Shown in pieces: positions 1 to 6,113 of a DNA stretch of 20,933 nucleotides. This stretch comes from JBHIBA01 sp046758845 (GTDB lineage Bacteria; UBA8248; JACPRG01; G963555815), in the NCBI GenBank assembly GCA_046758845.1, contig JBHIBA010000047.1, forward strand, positions 1 to 20,933. Direction: 5' to 3'. The number at the start of each line of letters is the position of its first letter. Positions within the stretch are counted from its first letter, which is position 1. Both the position numbers and the translations under genes were made by a program. The notes below the pieces were generated by a model. That model saw nothing but the letters and a program-made list of their open reading frames with translations, was not told the DNA's origin and did no database searches.

Positions 1-27
1 GGGCCGTCAAAAGTTTTGCTGGGGGGG

Positions 28-62
28 TGCGGGGGGGCGCCTTACAAAAAGCGCCCCCCGCA
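28..62. repeat. GC-rich imperfect inverted repeat
   Basis: Bases 28-40 (TGCGGGGGGGCGC) and 51-62 (GCGCCCCCCGCA) are inverted copies with one extra G, separated by a 10-nt A-rich loop. It can form a very stable hairpin. No T-tract follows on the plus strand, and on the minus strand the stem is followed by C-rich sequence, so it is not a textbook intrinsic terminator. It may be the tail of a gene lying outside the window. The rest of 1-128 shows nothing recognisable. Confidence 0.4.
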
Positions 63-128
63 ACAAGGGAGACGCCCAGTCGGTAAGAGAGCCTCTCAAC
101 GCTCTTCCATGAGAGATTTGGACATAGC

Positions 129-374
129 GTGAGCAAACCGCCAAGAGGTGGGGCCGCCGATTCCAAGTGGCTCTGGATGCTGCTTCCCGGCTTGTATCAG
201 TTTCGGCACAAGGGGCTTGGGGAGGGATTCATTTTCTTTGCGGCGGCGTTCTTGCCGCTGCCCTTCGCGTGGTGGATATCACCCTTTTTCCTGATCCCCA
301 GCCTCATCGCCTTCCTGGGCAACTTCCAGGAGGTCCGCTACGGCCTCCCCCCCGATCCGCCCGATTGGGCGTGA
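129..374 (+). CDS. Small hydrophobic membrane protein (hypothetical)
   Basis: This encodes an 81-residue protein from a GTG start; no in-frame ATG precedes it and the ribosome site is weak. The N-terminus is short and polar. A PGLYQFRHKGLGEGF segment follows, resembling the PGLGQ-x-G pattern seen in many small bacterial TM2-like membrane proteins. After it come two adjoining hydrophobic stretches (about residues 33-48 and 50-64, with AWWISPFF between) and a proline-rich tail ending PPDPPDWA. It probably spans the inner membrane as a hairpin. It stands alone on the plus strand, 134 bp before the FMN-binding gene, which has its own promoter-like sequence. The function is unknown; the TM2-like comparison rests only on the motif pattern. 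Confidence 0.5.
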   Translation: MSKPPRGGAADSKWLWMLLPGLYQFRHKGLGEGFIFFAAAFLPLPFAWWISPFFLIPSLIAFLGNFQEVRYGLPPDPPDWA

Positions 375-444
375 GAAAATCCCCACAGCGCGCAATGCCT
401 GTGTACGGGATGATTTTTCAAGTTCAGGCGGTTACAAGGCTTGA

Positions 445-466
445 AAAACCCGTACAATAGGGTTTT
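445..466 (+). promoter_or_regulatory. -10 element inside a perfect inverted repeat
   Basis: AAAACCC (445-451) and GGGTTTT (460-466) form a perfect 7-bp inverted repeat. Its 8-nt centre contains TACAAT (453-458), a good sigma-70-type -10 box. No convincing -35 box sits 17 bp upstream (GGTTAC at 430-435). The predicted start of transcription is about 465, giving a leader of roughly 44 nt before the ATG at 509. A dyad across a -10 box suggests an operator. The alternative is an RNA hairpin in a longer transcript. Confidence 0.4.
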
Positions 467-508
467 GTCCCTGCACAAGAAGGTCCAACACGTAGAAGGA
501 GGAAAAAC

Positions 509-958
509 ATGGCACAGCGGCCGACCGACATGGATGATCTTCTCGCCAAACCTGTATTCGCCCGAGTCGCCACCACGAATAAAGACGGCAGCCCACACTG
601 CGTCCCGCTCTTGCACGGATTCAACCCAAGCGACGGGACGTTCGACATCAGCACCGGGGTGGACTCGTTGACAGTGAGAAACCTCAGACGGAACCCTGCC
701 ATCGCGGTCCTGGTAGACGACGGTCCTCCAAATAGAGGGATTCTTGCAGTAGGCGTGGCGGAGGTTTCCGGGCCGATGGGGAAAGACCATGAGTATTTCA
801 CGCCCCTGCTAGTGCGTTACGTGGGTGAAGGGATGGTTGAGAAGGTCCTCCAGGGACCCACAGGGCAAAAAGAGAGGGTCCGCATCAAGGCTCGACCGAA
901 ACGCTGGAAGTTCTGGGACACGGGCAGGGGAAAGATGGGCTCGGTCAACCTGGACTGA
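509..958 (+). CDS. PPOX-class (pyridoxamine 5'-phosphate oxidase fold) flavin/F420-binding protein
   Basis: This is a 149-residue single-domain protein whose N-terminal half matches the split-barrel pyridoxamine-5'-phosphate-oxidase-like fold. Visible landmarks are FARVATTNKDGSPHCVPL (beta strands around residues 17-34), a GVDSLTVRNLRRNPAIAVLVDD segment typical of the phosphate/cofactor-binding region, and a tract with RVRIKARPKRWKFWD near the C-terminus. Such proteins bind FMN or F420 and reduce or oxidise small substrates in the cytoplasm; the substrate and cofactor cannot be read from sequence. The start is fixed by AAGGAGG at 497-503, six bases upstream of ATG. The cupin gene follows after 37 bp, so the two are probably co-transcribed. 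Confidence 0.85.
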   Translation: MAQRPTDMDDLLAKPVFARVATTNKDGSPHCVPLLHGFNPSDGTFDISTGVDSLTVRNLRRNPAIAVLVDDGPPNRGILAVGVAEVSGPMGKDHEYFTPLLVRYVGEGMVEKVLQGPTGQKERVRIKARPKRWKFWDTGRGKMGSVNLD

Positions 959-995
959 GCCTGTTCCGCCCGGAGTGGGCGCGGAGCAAGAACGC

Positions 996-1367
996 ATGAG
1001 GGTCGTCAACGTCCGGGACGAGACCGCCTATGCGGCCCCCGGAGGCCGTCTCACAAAGGTTCTGGCCGACGAAGCCACGGGCGCGAAAAACGTCCTCGTC
1101 TGTCATGCCGAGCTTCCGCCCGGCGCGCAGAGCGACCTGCATTCTCGCGACCAGGAAGAGATCATTTACGTCCTGGAAGGGGAGCAAGTCATCCAGACGC
1201 CGGCGGGGGAAGAATACCGTCTCGGTCCGGGCTGTCTTCTTTTCATCCCTCCGGGAACCCTTCACCAACACACGAATCCGCACGGGGAGTCCGTCCGTTT
1301 TCTCGGGATCTTCGCCCCGCCCGCGGGCCTCAGCCGGGCCATCCGGAGCCGGCCCCCGGCGGAATAG
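996..1367 (+). CDS. Small cupin-domain protein
   Basis: This is a 123-residue single cupin beta-barrel. Cupin motif 2 is intact (GCLLFIPPGTLHQHTN, fitting G-x5-P-x-G-x2-H-x3-N). Motif 1 is present as LHSRDQEEIIYVLEG, where the usual H-x-H reads H49-S-R51, so one of the customary metal-binding histidines is replaced by arginine; E54/E55 and H84-type residues of motif 2 remain. The protein could still bind a metal, or could be a sugar- or ligand-binding member; activity is not predictable. The ATG at 996 is chosen because it begins just ahead of the conserved fold and has GGAG at about 983-986 upstream. Longer in-frame readings overlap the preceding gene heavily and lack conservation-like character. 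It lies within the plus-strand catabolic-looking cluster. Confidence 0.8.
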   Translation: MRVVNVRDETAYAAPGGRLTKVLADEATGAKNVLVCHAELPPGAQSDLHSRDQEEIIYVLEGEQVIQTPAGEEYRLGPGCLLFIPPGTLHQHTNPHGESVRFLGIFAPPAGLSRAIRSRPPAE

Positions 1368-1430
1368 ACCCCCGCGGGAACAACCTTGTTTCTGCCTCAG
1401 AGAGCGGAATCGGAAAAGGAGGACGCGAGG

Positions 1431-1742
1431 ATGGCGGAAGCAGAGGGCGGGATGATCCTCGAGGTCCGCGTGGACGTCGATCCGGCTCATGAGGAAGAGT
1501 TCAACCGCTGGTACGATGAAGTCCACTTGCCCGAGATCGTGGACTGTCCCGGTTTCCGAAGGGCCAGGCGTTTTGTGGCCGTGCGGGGCGCGCCCAAATA
1601 CCTCACCCTGTACAACATTGACTCCGAGAAGGCCCTGGAAACCCCCGAGTTCCAGAGCCGGAGGGGTTGGGCCCACCTGAAGCCCCACGTCCGGGACCCA
1701 CAGGTCTGTACTTACCGGAAGGTCACGGAGATGGAAGGATGA
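1431..1742 (+). CDS. Dimeric alpha/beta-barrel protein (DUF4286/EthD-like)
   Basis: This 103-residue protein has the pattern of small ferredoxin-like dimeric alpha/beta-barrel domains: a first strand (MILEVRVDVDP), a helix with EEEFNRWYDEVHLPEIVDCPGF, a strand with RARRFVAV, then YLTLYNIDS and a second helix. The WYDEVHLPE...PGF signature is typical of EthD/DUF4286-type proteins, which often accompany degradation genes of aromatic or cyclic compounds. It has no transmembrane or signal segment and is expected in the cytoplasm as a dimer. AAAGGAGG at 1415-1422 supports ATG 1431. Its stop overlaps the start of the nitrilase gene (ATGA, 1739-1742), so translation is coupled. The role is probably accessory to the hydrolase; the substrate is unknown. 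Confidence 0.75.
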   Translation: MAEAEGGMILEVRVDVDPAHEEEFNRWYDEVHLPEIVDCPGFRRARRFVAVRGAPKYLTLYNIDSEKALETPEFQSRRGWAHLKPHVRDPQVCTYRKVTEMEG

Positions 1743-2605
1743 TCACCTGCGCCGCCGTTCAGACGAATCCCGTTCTCGCCGACCGCAGGGCCAACCTGAC
1801 GATGTCCCTCCACCTGATCGAAGAATGCGCATCCAACGGGGCGCGGCTCATCGTCTTTCCCGAGTGCAGCCTGACGGGGTATTGCTTCGACGGCCGCGGG
1901 GAGGCCGAAAGCGTGGCCGAGGAGATCCCGGGACCCTCCACAGAGGTCTTGGCGGCCAAGGCCCGGGAAACCAACACGTACATAGTCGCGGGGCTCCTGG
2001 AGCGGGAGGATGACCGTCTCTACAACGCGGCCGTTTTGATCGGCCCGGAGGGCGCCGTCCGCCACTCCTACCGGAAGACTCACCTGCCCGGCCTCGGTGT
2101 CGATCGTTTCGCGGACCCGGGCGAGGGCCCCCTCGAAGTCGTGGAGACGGACATCGGTCGGGTCGGCATCCTCATCTGTTACGATTTGTTCTTCCCCGAA
2201 CCGGCTCGCGCCCTGATGCTGAAAGGCATGGACCTCCTTCTCCTGCCGACCAACTGGCCCGTCGGCCGGGAGGCGAACCCGGACTTTGTGGTCAAGTGCC
2301 GCGCCCGCGAAAATCACGTGTACGTCGCCGCGACGAATCGAGCGGGAGAAGAGCGGGGAACGCGGTTTTTCGGGCGGAGCCAGATTTGCGACCCGGAGGG
2401 ACGCGTGCTGGGGGAGGCCGCGCCCGATGCGCCGGACGTCCTCTACGCCGAGATCGATCCCCGCTCCTCCCGAGAGCATCACGTCGTCCTGAGGCCCGGA
2501 GAGTTCGAGCCGGACCTGATGAAGGACCGGCGCCCCGAGCTGTACGGCGCGCTCACGGAGGAGCTGGGCGTAGAAGCCCCCGCCAGACCCGGTTCCGGGG
2601 GGTGA
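1739..2605 (+). CDS. Carbon-nitrogen hydrolase (nitrilase superfamily)
   Basis: This 288-residue protein carries the complete nitrilase-superfamily catalytic set: E42 in FPECSLTGY, K113 in YRKTHLPG and C147 in GILICYDLFFPE. The family hydrolyses amides, N-carbamoyl compounds or nitriles through a cysteine thioester intermediate. The form ICYDLFFPEPARAL resembles amidase and N-carbamoyl-hydrolase branches more than true nitrilases, which is a family-pattern inference. Length is normal and no export signal is visible, so it should be cytoplasmic. The ATG overlaps the stop of the upstream barrel gene by 4 nt, and the DUF3830 gene begins 3 nt after its stop. These three genes are therefore almost certainly one transcript and probably act on the same compound. 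Confidence 0.9.
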   Translation: MITCAAVQTNPVLADRRANLTMSLHLIEECASNGARLIVFPECSLTGYCFDGRGEAESVAEEIPGPSTEVLAAKARETNTYIVAGLLEREDDRLYNAAVLIGPEGAVRHSYRKTHLPGLGVDRFADPGEGPLEVVETDIGRVGILICYDLFFPEPARALMLKGMDLLLLPTNWPVGREANPDFVVKCRARENHVYVAATNRAGEERGTRFFGRSQICDPEGRVLGEAAPDAPDVLYAEIDPRSSREHHVVLRPGEFEPDLMKDRRPELYGALTEELGVEAPARPGSGG

Positions 2606-2608
2606 AGG

Positions 2609-3106
2609 ATGCATCTGGACAGGGAACGTCTGCGGAGAGATTGGGACGAGGCGTGGAACGAGAAATGGGCGCGTCACCTGATCCCAGAGGCGGACGCGCG
2701 GCGGTTTGAGATCGACCTGAATGGCGTGAAGGCGCGGGGCGGCCTCCTCGAGCGGGGCGCTCCGAAGACCTGCGAGGCCTGTTGGAAGAGCCTGCCCATT
2801 CGGGGACACGCGATCCACGCGGCCTGGTCGGGCGACATGATCCGCTACGTCGAGAAAGTCAACCTGCCGGTGGGAGGGTTCGAAAACGTCATGACGTATG
2901 GCGCTCCGGGTCACCTCACGTACGACGCCGAAGAACGGGAGGTGGCGTTGGTCTACGGGGTGTGCGGGTTCCGGATGCCCTCGGGACCTCACCGGCTCAC
3001 GGTCTTCGGCCAGATCACGGAAAACCTCGCCGAGCTGGCTCGAATGTGCGCCAGGACGCGGCTGGAGGGCGTGATGCCCATCGAGCTGCGAGCCGTCGCC
3101 GACTGA
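2609..3106 (+). CDS. DUF3830 (cyclophilin-like fold) family protein
   Basis: This 165-residue protein has the hallmarks of DUF3830 as I recall them: HAIHAAWSGDMIRYVEK around residues 66-82, then ENVMTYGAPGHLTYDAEEREVALVYG. Family members have a cyclophilin-like beta-barrel, but no biochemical activity is established to my knowledge. The N-terminal 45 residues are charged and may be an added helix. Two cysteines close together (TCEACW, residues 54-59) are visible, though a metal site is not obvious. It starts 3 nt after the nitrilase stop with GTGAAGG serving as ribosome site. It is the last gene of the tightly packed trio; a spacer of 176 bp follows. Confidence 0.75.
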   Translation: MHLDRERLRRDWDEAWNEKWARHLIPEADARRFEIDLNGVKARGGLLERGAPKTCEACWKSLPIRGHAIHAAWSGDMIRYVEKVNLPVGGFENVMTYGAPGHLTYDAEEREVALVYGVCGFRMPSGPHRLTVFGQITENLAELARMCARTRLEGVMPIELRAVAD

Positions 3107-3259
3107 CCATTCCCCGTCCCTGTCTTCTATGAAAGCCCGCGGGTTTGTTGCGCTCAGAATGACATCTTCGTGTGGCCAAGACCGACGCACCGCTTGCTCC
3201 CGGTGACGCTGCACTTCGGCCTGAATGCCGTCGTCCGTTTCGGAAGGTCGATATCCGTC

Positions 3260-3265
3260 TATACT
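3260..3265 (+). promoter_or_regulatory. Candidate -10 box for the flavin-reductase gene
   Basis: TATACT at 3260-3265 differs from TATAAT at one base. The region 17 bp upstream (GTTTCG, 3237-3242) is a poor -35 box. Transcription would start near 3272, just ahead of the GAGG ribosome site (3273-3276), leaving a very short leader. It suggests that the flavin-reductase gene is transcribed separately from the nitrilase cluster. Confidence 0.35.
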
Positions 3266-3282
3266 GAGTAACGAGGAAAAGA

Positions 3283-3921
3283 ATGGAACTGGACCCCAAG
3301 GCTCGCGACGCGAAAACCATCTACCGTCTGCTTCTGGCCTGTGTCGTCCCCCGGCCTATCGCTTGGGTGACCAGCATGAGCGCGGAGGGCGCGACCAACC
3401 TGGCCCCGTTCAGCTTCTTCATGGCCCACTGCTCGAATCCCCCCATCATCTCCATCTCCGTCGGACCTCGGGAAGGGAAAGAGAAAGACAGCCGGCGGAA
3501 CATCGAGGAGACCGGCGAGTTTGTCGTCAACGTCGTAACGGAGGAGCTGCTGGACGCGGTTCTGGTCTCCGCGCGGGACTACGGGCCGGACGTTTCCGAA
3601 ATCAAGGAAGCGGGCCTGACGCGTCTTCCGAGCCGGAAGGTCCGACCGCCGCGGATCGCTGAATCGCCCATTCAGATGGAATGCCGGCTGCACCAGGCCG
3701 TTTACTTGGGGGAGGAGAGACCGGGCTGGGCGATGCTGCTCGGGGAGGTCGTCCACTTCCACGTGGCGGACGAGCTTTACGAGGACGGCTACCTCTCGGC
3801 CCGATTCTCACCCCTGGGACGATTTTACGGCCCTCTCTATTGCCGGACGAATGACCGCATCCACCGCAAGGTCACCTGGGCCGCCTACCGGGAAAACGTC
3901 AAACAGCCGAAGACTCCATAG
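3283..3921 (+). CDS. Flavin reductase-like FMN-binding protein
   Basis: This 212-residue protein belongs to the flavin reductase-like (split-barrel, FMN-binding) family. It opens with the characteristic RPIAWVTSMSAEGATNLAPF tract (about residues 24-43), continues with NPPIISISVGP and the ETGEFVVNVVTEELLDA helix, and shows LGEVVHFHVADELY late in the fold. Members reduce FMN with NAD(P)H to supply a partner oxygenase, or act as oxidoreductases themselves; no partner monooxygenase is seen in the window. The protein is cytoplasmic. ATG 3283 has GAGG(AAAA) upstream. It follows the nitrilase/DUF3830 trio after 176 bp on the same strand and may share its pathway, although a nearby -10 box suggests separate initiation. 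Confidence 0.85.
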   Translation: MELDPKARDAKTIYRLLLACVVPRPIAWVTSMSAEGATNLAPFSFFMAHCSNPPIISISVGPREGKEKDSRRNIEETGEFVVNVVTEELLDAVLVSARDYGPDVSEIKEAGLTRLPSRKVRPPRIAESPIQMECRLHQAVYLGEERPGWAMLLGEVVHFHVADELYEDGYLSARFSPLGRFYGPLYCRTNDRIHRKVTWAAYRENVKQPKTP

Positions 3922-4228
3922 TAGGGCCTTCTCGGCCGAAACCGCCTATTTCCCGACACGAAGAAATTCAACAAACACAGGGCCAACCCTCGCGTTCATC
4001 CCCCTTATGTCATTCGCGATGGGTGACCTGCATACAAATCCATTAAGGCCGGATGCACCTGGACCTTCCCTTCGATTGGCTTAAGGGCCGGGTGAACTCC
4101 ATCGATCCACCGATGCCCCGGGAAGTCGCGAACCGCACCGGCTGGCGGTCTCCAGGAGAGAGATAAGCGTTTGCCGGGAAAAACTCAGCGGAAAATCGAA
4201 AGGGACGTCACCGCCGCCCCTATCTCTT
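3922..4228. other. Convergent intergenic spacer
   Basis: These 307 bp separate the ends of the plus-strand flavin-reductase gene and the minus-strand TonB gene. I see no convincing ORF and no hairpin with a T-tract in either direction. There is a small palindrome, TCTCCAGGAGA (4149-4159), and a distant pair AGAGATA (4157-4163) / TATCTCT (4221-4227). Termination here is presumably Rho-dependent or uses a weak structure. Confidence 0.4.
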
Positions 4229-5074
4229 CTAACGGGAAGGCGGTGCGCCCGCCGCAGCCGAGAGGAAACGGACCCGAAGGGTCCCCCACTGCTCGGGCAC
4301 TTCGGCATCCAGCGGGAGGGAGTTGAACTTCCACTCCTTGAGGTTTTGGATGGCGGCGGTCTCCAGGGTCAGGTCCCCCCGACGGAGAAGAACGATCCGT
4401 CCAACCGTTCCATCGGACAAGACCCAGAACTTTAGCTCGATCTCGCCCTCGGCTCCCTCCGGGGCCTGGGGAGGGGGAGGCCGAAACACCAACTCGCGGG
4501 TTGCCACCGGACCCTGGATCTCTTCAGCCGTCGGCTTGGCTCTCGAGGTCGTGCGTAGTTCCTCCCGGATCAAACGGCTCCGCAGGGTCCTCAACCGGTC
4601 GGTAACAACCCTTTCAGGGGCAGAAAGGGAAGACGGAAGCCTACTCCCCCCGGCCAGCCTGGTTCTGTCCGGGGTCCCGCGGGGCCGATCCCCCCGCTCA
4701 ACTCTCTCCGGCGGCGAGAAGGGCGTCGTCTCCACCCCGTCGGGCAGCAGAATGGTGGTCGGGGACGGCGGCGGAGCCTTCACGTCGGGCGAGCGGGCGG
4801 CCAGCGCCATCTCCTTCAGGCTCAAACCGGCCGCCTGAGACGAACGCTCATCAAACGACGGCAAAAGGGCCGGCCGGCCGATGTCCGGAGGTTTTTCCGG
4901 TTCCTTCTGCGGCGATGGGTTCGGAAGGGGGATCTCCAGCCTCCGGAGCTCGACTGCATGAAATGCCGGTTTCGGAAGTATATCCGGCTCGGGAGAGGGC
5001 ATGACGATCGCCAGCCCGCCGTGAATTCCCAGAGAAGCCGCTACGCCGACCAGGAAACCCCAGCGCACTTTCAC
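4229..5074 (-). CDS. TonB-family energy transducer
   Basis: This is a 281-residue protein of TonB architecture. A short cytoplasmic start is followed by one N-terminal membrane anchor (about residues 5-25). A long proline- and charge-rich periplasmic linker follows (about 30-195). The C-terminal domain has EGEIELKFWVLSDGTVGRIVLL and ETAAIQNLKEWKFNSLP, the usual strand-helix pattern of TonB C-terminal domains. It would transmit energy from ExbB/ExbD across the periplasm to an outer-membrane partner. Translation starts with GTG, and its first four bases overlap the ExbD stop (GTGA), so it is coupled to exbD. It is the last gene of the five-gene minus-strand operon. No TonB-dependent receptor is encoded in this window, so the partner is unknown. 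Confidence 0.85.
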   Translation of the reverse strand: MKVRWGFLVGVAASLGIHGGLAIVMPSPEPDILPKPAFHAVELRRLEIPLPNPSPQKEPEKPPDIGRPALLPSFDERSSQAAGLSLKEMALAARSPDVKAPPPSPTTILLPDGVETTPFSPPERVERGDRPRGTPDRTRLAGGSRLPSSLSAPERVVTDRLRTLRSRLIREELRTTSRAKPTAEEIQGPVATRELVFRPPPPQAPEGAEGEIELKFWVLSDGTVGRIVLLRRGDLTLETAAIQNLKEWKFNSLPLDAEVPEQWGTLRVRFLSAAAGAPPSR

Positions 5075-5487
5075 CGTCTGGCTTCCCGCTTTTTGGGTTC
5101 TGTGGCGATGGCCAGGCGATTCACACCCGCTTGCTTGGCAACGTCCATGACCTCCACCACGCGGCCGTGAGGAACCAACCGGTCCGCCTTGATGACCAGC
5201 ATGGAATCAGCCCGATTTCGGAAAATGTCCAACAATTTCCCCCACAGCTCGGCCAAGGACACCCGCTGACTATTGAGGTAGAGGGTTTCCTCGCGGGTAA
5301 TGATGAGTGTTACGTCCTCAGGTTCCCGCCGTTCCGCGGCGGTGGACTTGGGCAGGTTAATCTTGATCCCCGGCTGAACGACAAAGGTTGAGGAGATCAT
5401 GAAAAAGATGAGCAGGAGGAGAACGACATCGATCAACGGCAGAAGGTTCGGCGTGACGGGATGGCGTCTTTGGATCCGAAACTGCAT
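5071..5487 (-). CDS. exbD: ExbD/TolR-family proton-channel subunit
   Basis: This 138-residue inner-membrane protein has a short cytoplasmic N-terminus and one transmembrane helix (about residues 15-36) carrying the conserved aspartate D20 in NLLPLIDVVLLLLIFFM. The equivalent residue is the proton-conducting aspartate of ExbD/TolR. The periplasmic domain includes the INLPKS segment and the VVIKADRLVPHGRVVEVMDVAKQAG-like region typical of the family (here SMLVIKADRLVPHGRVVEV). It partners ExbB and TonB encoded on either side. It starts 26 nt after the exbB stop with GAGG about 7 nt before ATG. ExbD and TolR are hard to tell apart by sequence; the downstream TonB gene favours an Exb-type name. 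Confidence 0.9.
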   Translation of the reverse strand: MQFRIQRRHPVTPNLLPLIDVVLLLLIFFMISSTFVVQPGIKINLPKSTAAERREPEDVTLIITREETLYLNSQRVSLAELWGKLLDIFRNRADSMLVIKADRLVPHGRVVEVMDVAKQAGVNRLAIATEPKKREARR

Positions 5488-5513
5488 AACCGCCCTCGGG
5501 AGTCAGGCCCTTC

Positions 5514-6113
5514 CTAACGCTTCAGGATGTCCAGGAGCCGAAGGGAATGCTTCTCCATTGCCAGGACCAGACCGTCCGACTTGTTCACAAAGTAGCTGTG
5601 AAAGACCAATGACGGGATGGCGACGGTGAGGCCCGCGGCCGTGGTGAGGAGGGCTTCGGAGATCCCCCCTGCCAGGGCGTTCGGATGTCCGACCCCCATG
5701 GCCGAGATCACATCGAACACCCGGATCATCCCCGCCACCGTACCCAGCAACCCCAGAAGCGGCGCGATCCCTGCGATGGTCCCCAGAAGGTTCAAATAGC
5801 GCTGAAGGCTGGGAGTCTCCTGGCGGCCCGCGTCCTCGATCATTTCTTTGATCTCCGACTTGTCCCTTTCGTGGTTGAGGATCGCCACCAACAGAATTCG
5901 CGACATCATCGAAGAGGAGCGGCGGCAGAGCATGCTGGCCTCGGAGATCCGCTTCTCTCGGAGCATGGTCTCCACCTCTCCGATGACCTCATCGCGGAGG
6001 ATCCGCCTCGCCCGCAGGTTGAACAGCCGCTCAATGACAATGCCCAAAGCCAGCACCGAGCAGACGAAGATGGGGATCATCAGGACTCCCCCTCGCCAGA
6101 GAAAATCAATCAT
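5514..6113 (-). CDS. exbB: ExbB/TolQ/MotA-family motor protein
   Basis: This 199-residue protein has three predicted membrane helices: about residues 9-29 (GGVLMIPIFVCSVLALGIVIERL), 107-130 (LLGTIAGIAPLLGLLGTVAGMI) and 150-172 (EALLTTAAGLTVAIPSLVFHS). The GLLGTVAGMI and TAAGLTVAIP motifs are diagnostic of MotA/TolQ/ExbB proton-channel proteins. A cytoplasmic helix-rich loop lies between helices 1 and 2. With ExbD it forms the proton-driven motor that works TonB. Its ATG overlaps the stop of the upstream 1045-residue TPR gene (ATGA, 6113-6110), so translation is coupled and the TPR proteins likely belong to the same machine. Confidence 0.92.
   Translation of the reverse strand: MIDFLWRGGVLMIPIFVCSVLALGIVIERLFNLRARRILRDEVIGEVETMLREKRISEASMLCRRSSSMMSRILLVAILNHERDKSEIKEMIEDAGRQETPSLQRYLNLLGTIAGIAPLLGLLGTVAGMIRVFDVISAMGVGHPNALAGGISEALLTTAAGLTVAIPSLVFHSYFVNKSDGLVLAMEKHSLRLLDILKR

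Noticed and set aside
825..995. N-terminal extension of the cupin reading frame
   Set aside because: It lies inside the end of the PPOX gene in another frame and is arginine/serine-rich; the cupin fold begins at the ATG at 996, which has a ribosome site.
3130..3165. Sequence reading TTGTTGCGCTCAGAATGACA, reminiscent of intergenic repeats seen in some uncultured bacteria
   Set aside because: Only one copy was noticed in the window and no flanking inverted repeat, so a repeat call cannot be supported.
1712..3214. A 500-residue open frame on the minus strand opposite the nitrilase and DUF3830 genes
   Set aside because: It is antisense to three well-supported genes; its composition (many H, R, P, G) is typical of a shadow frame in GC-rich DNA and no domain is recognisable.
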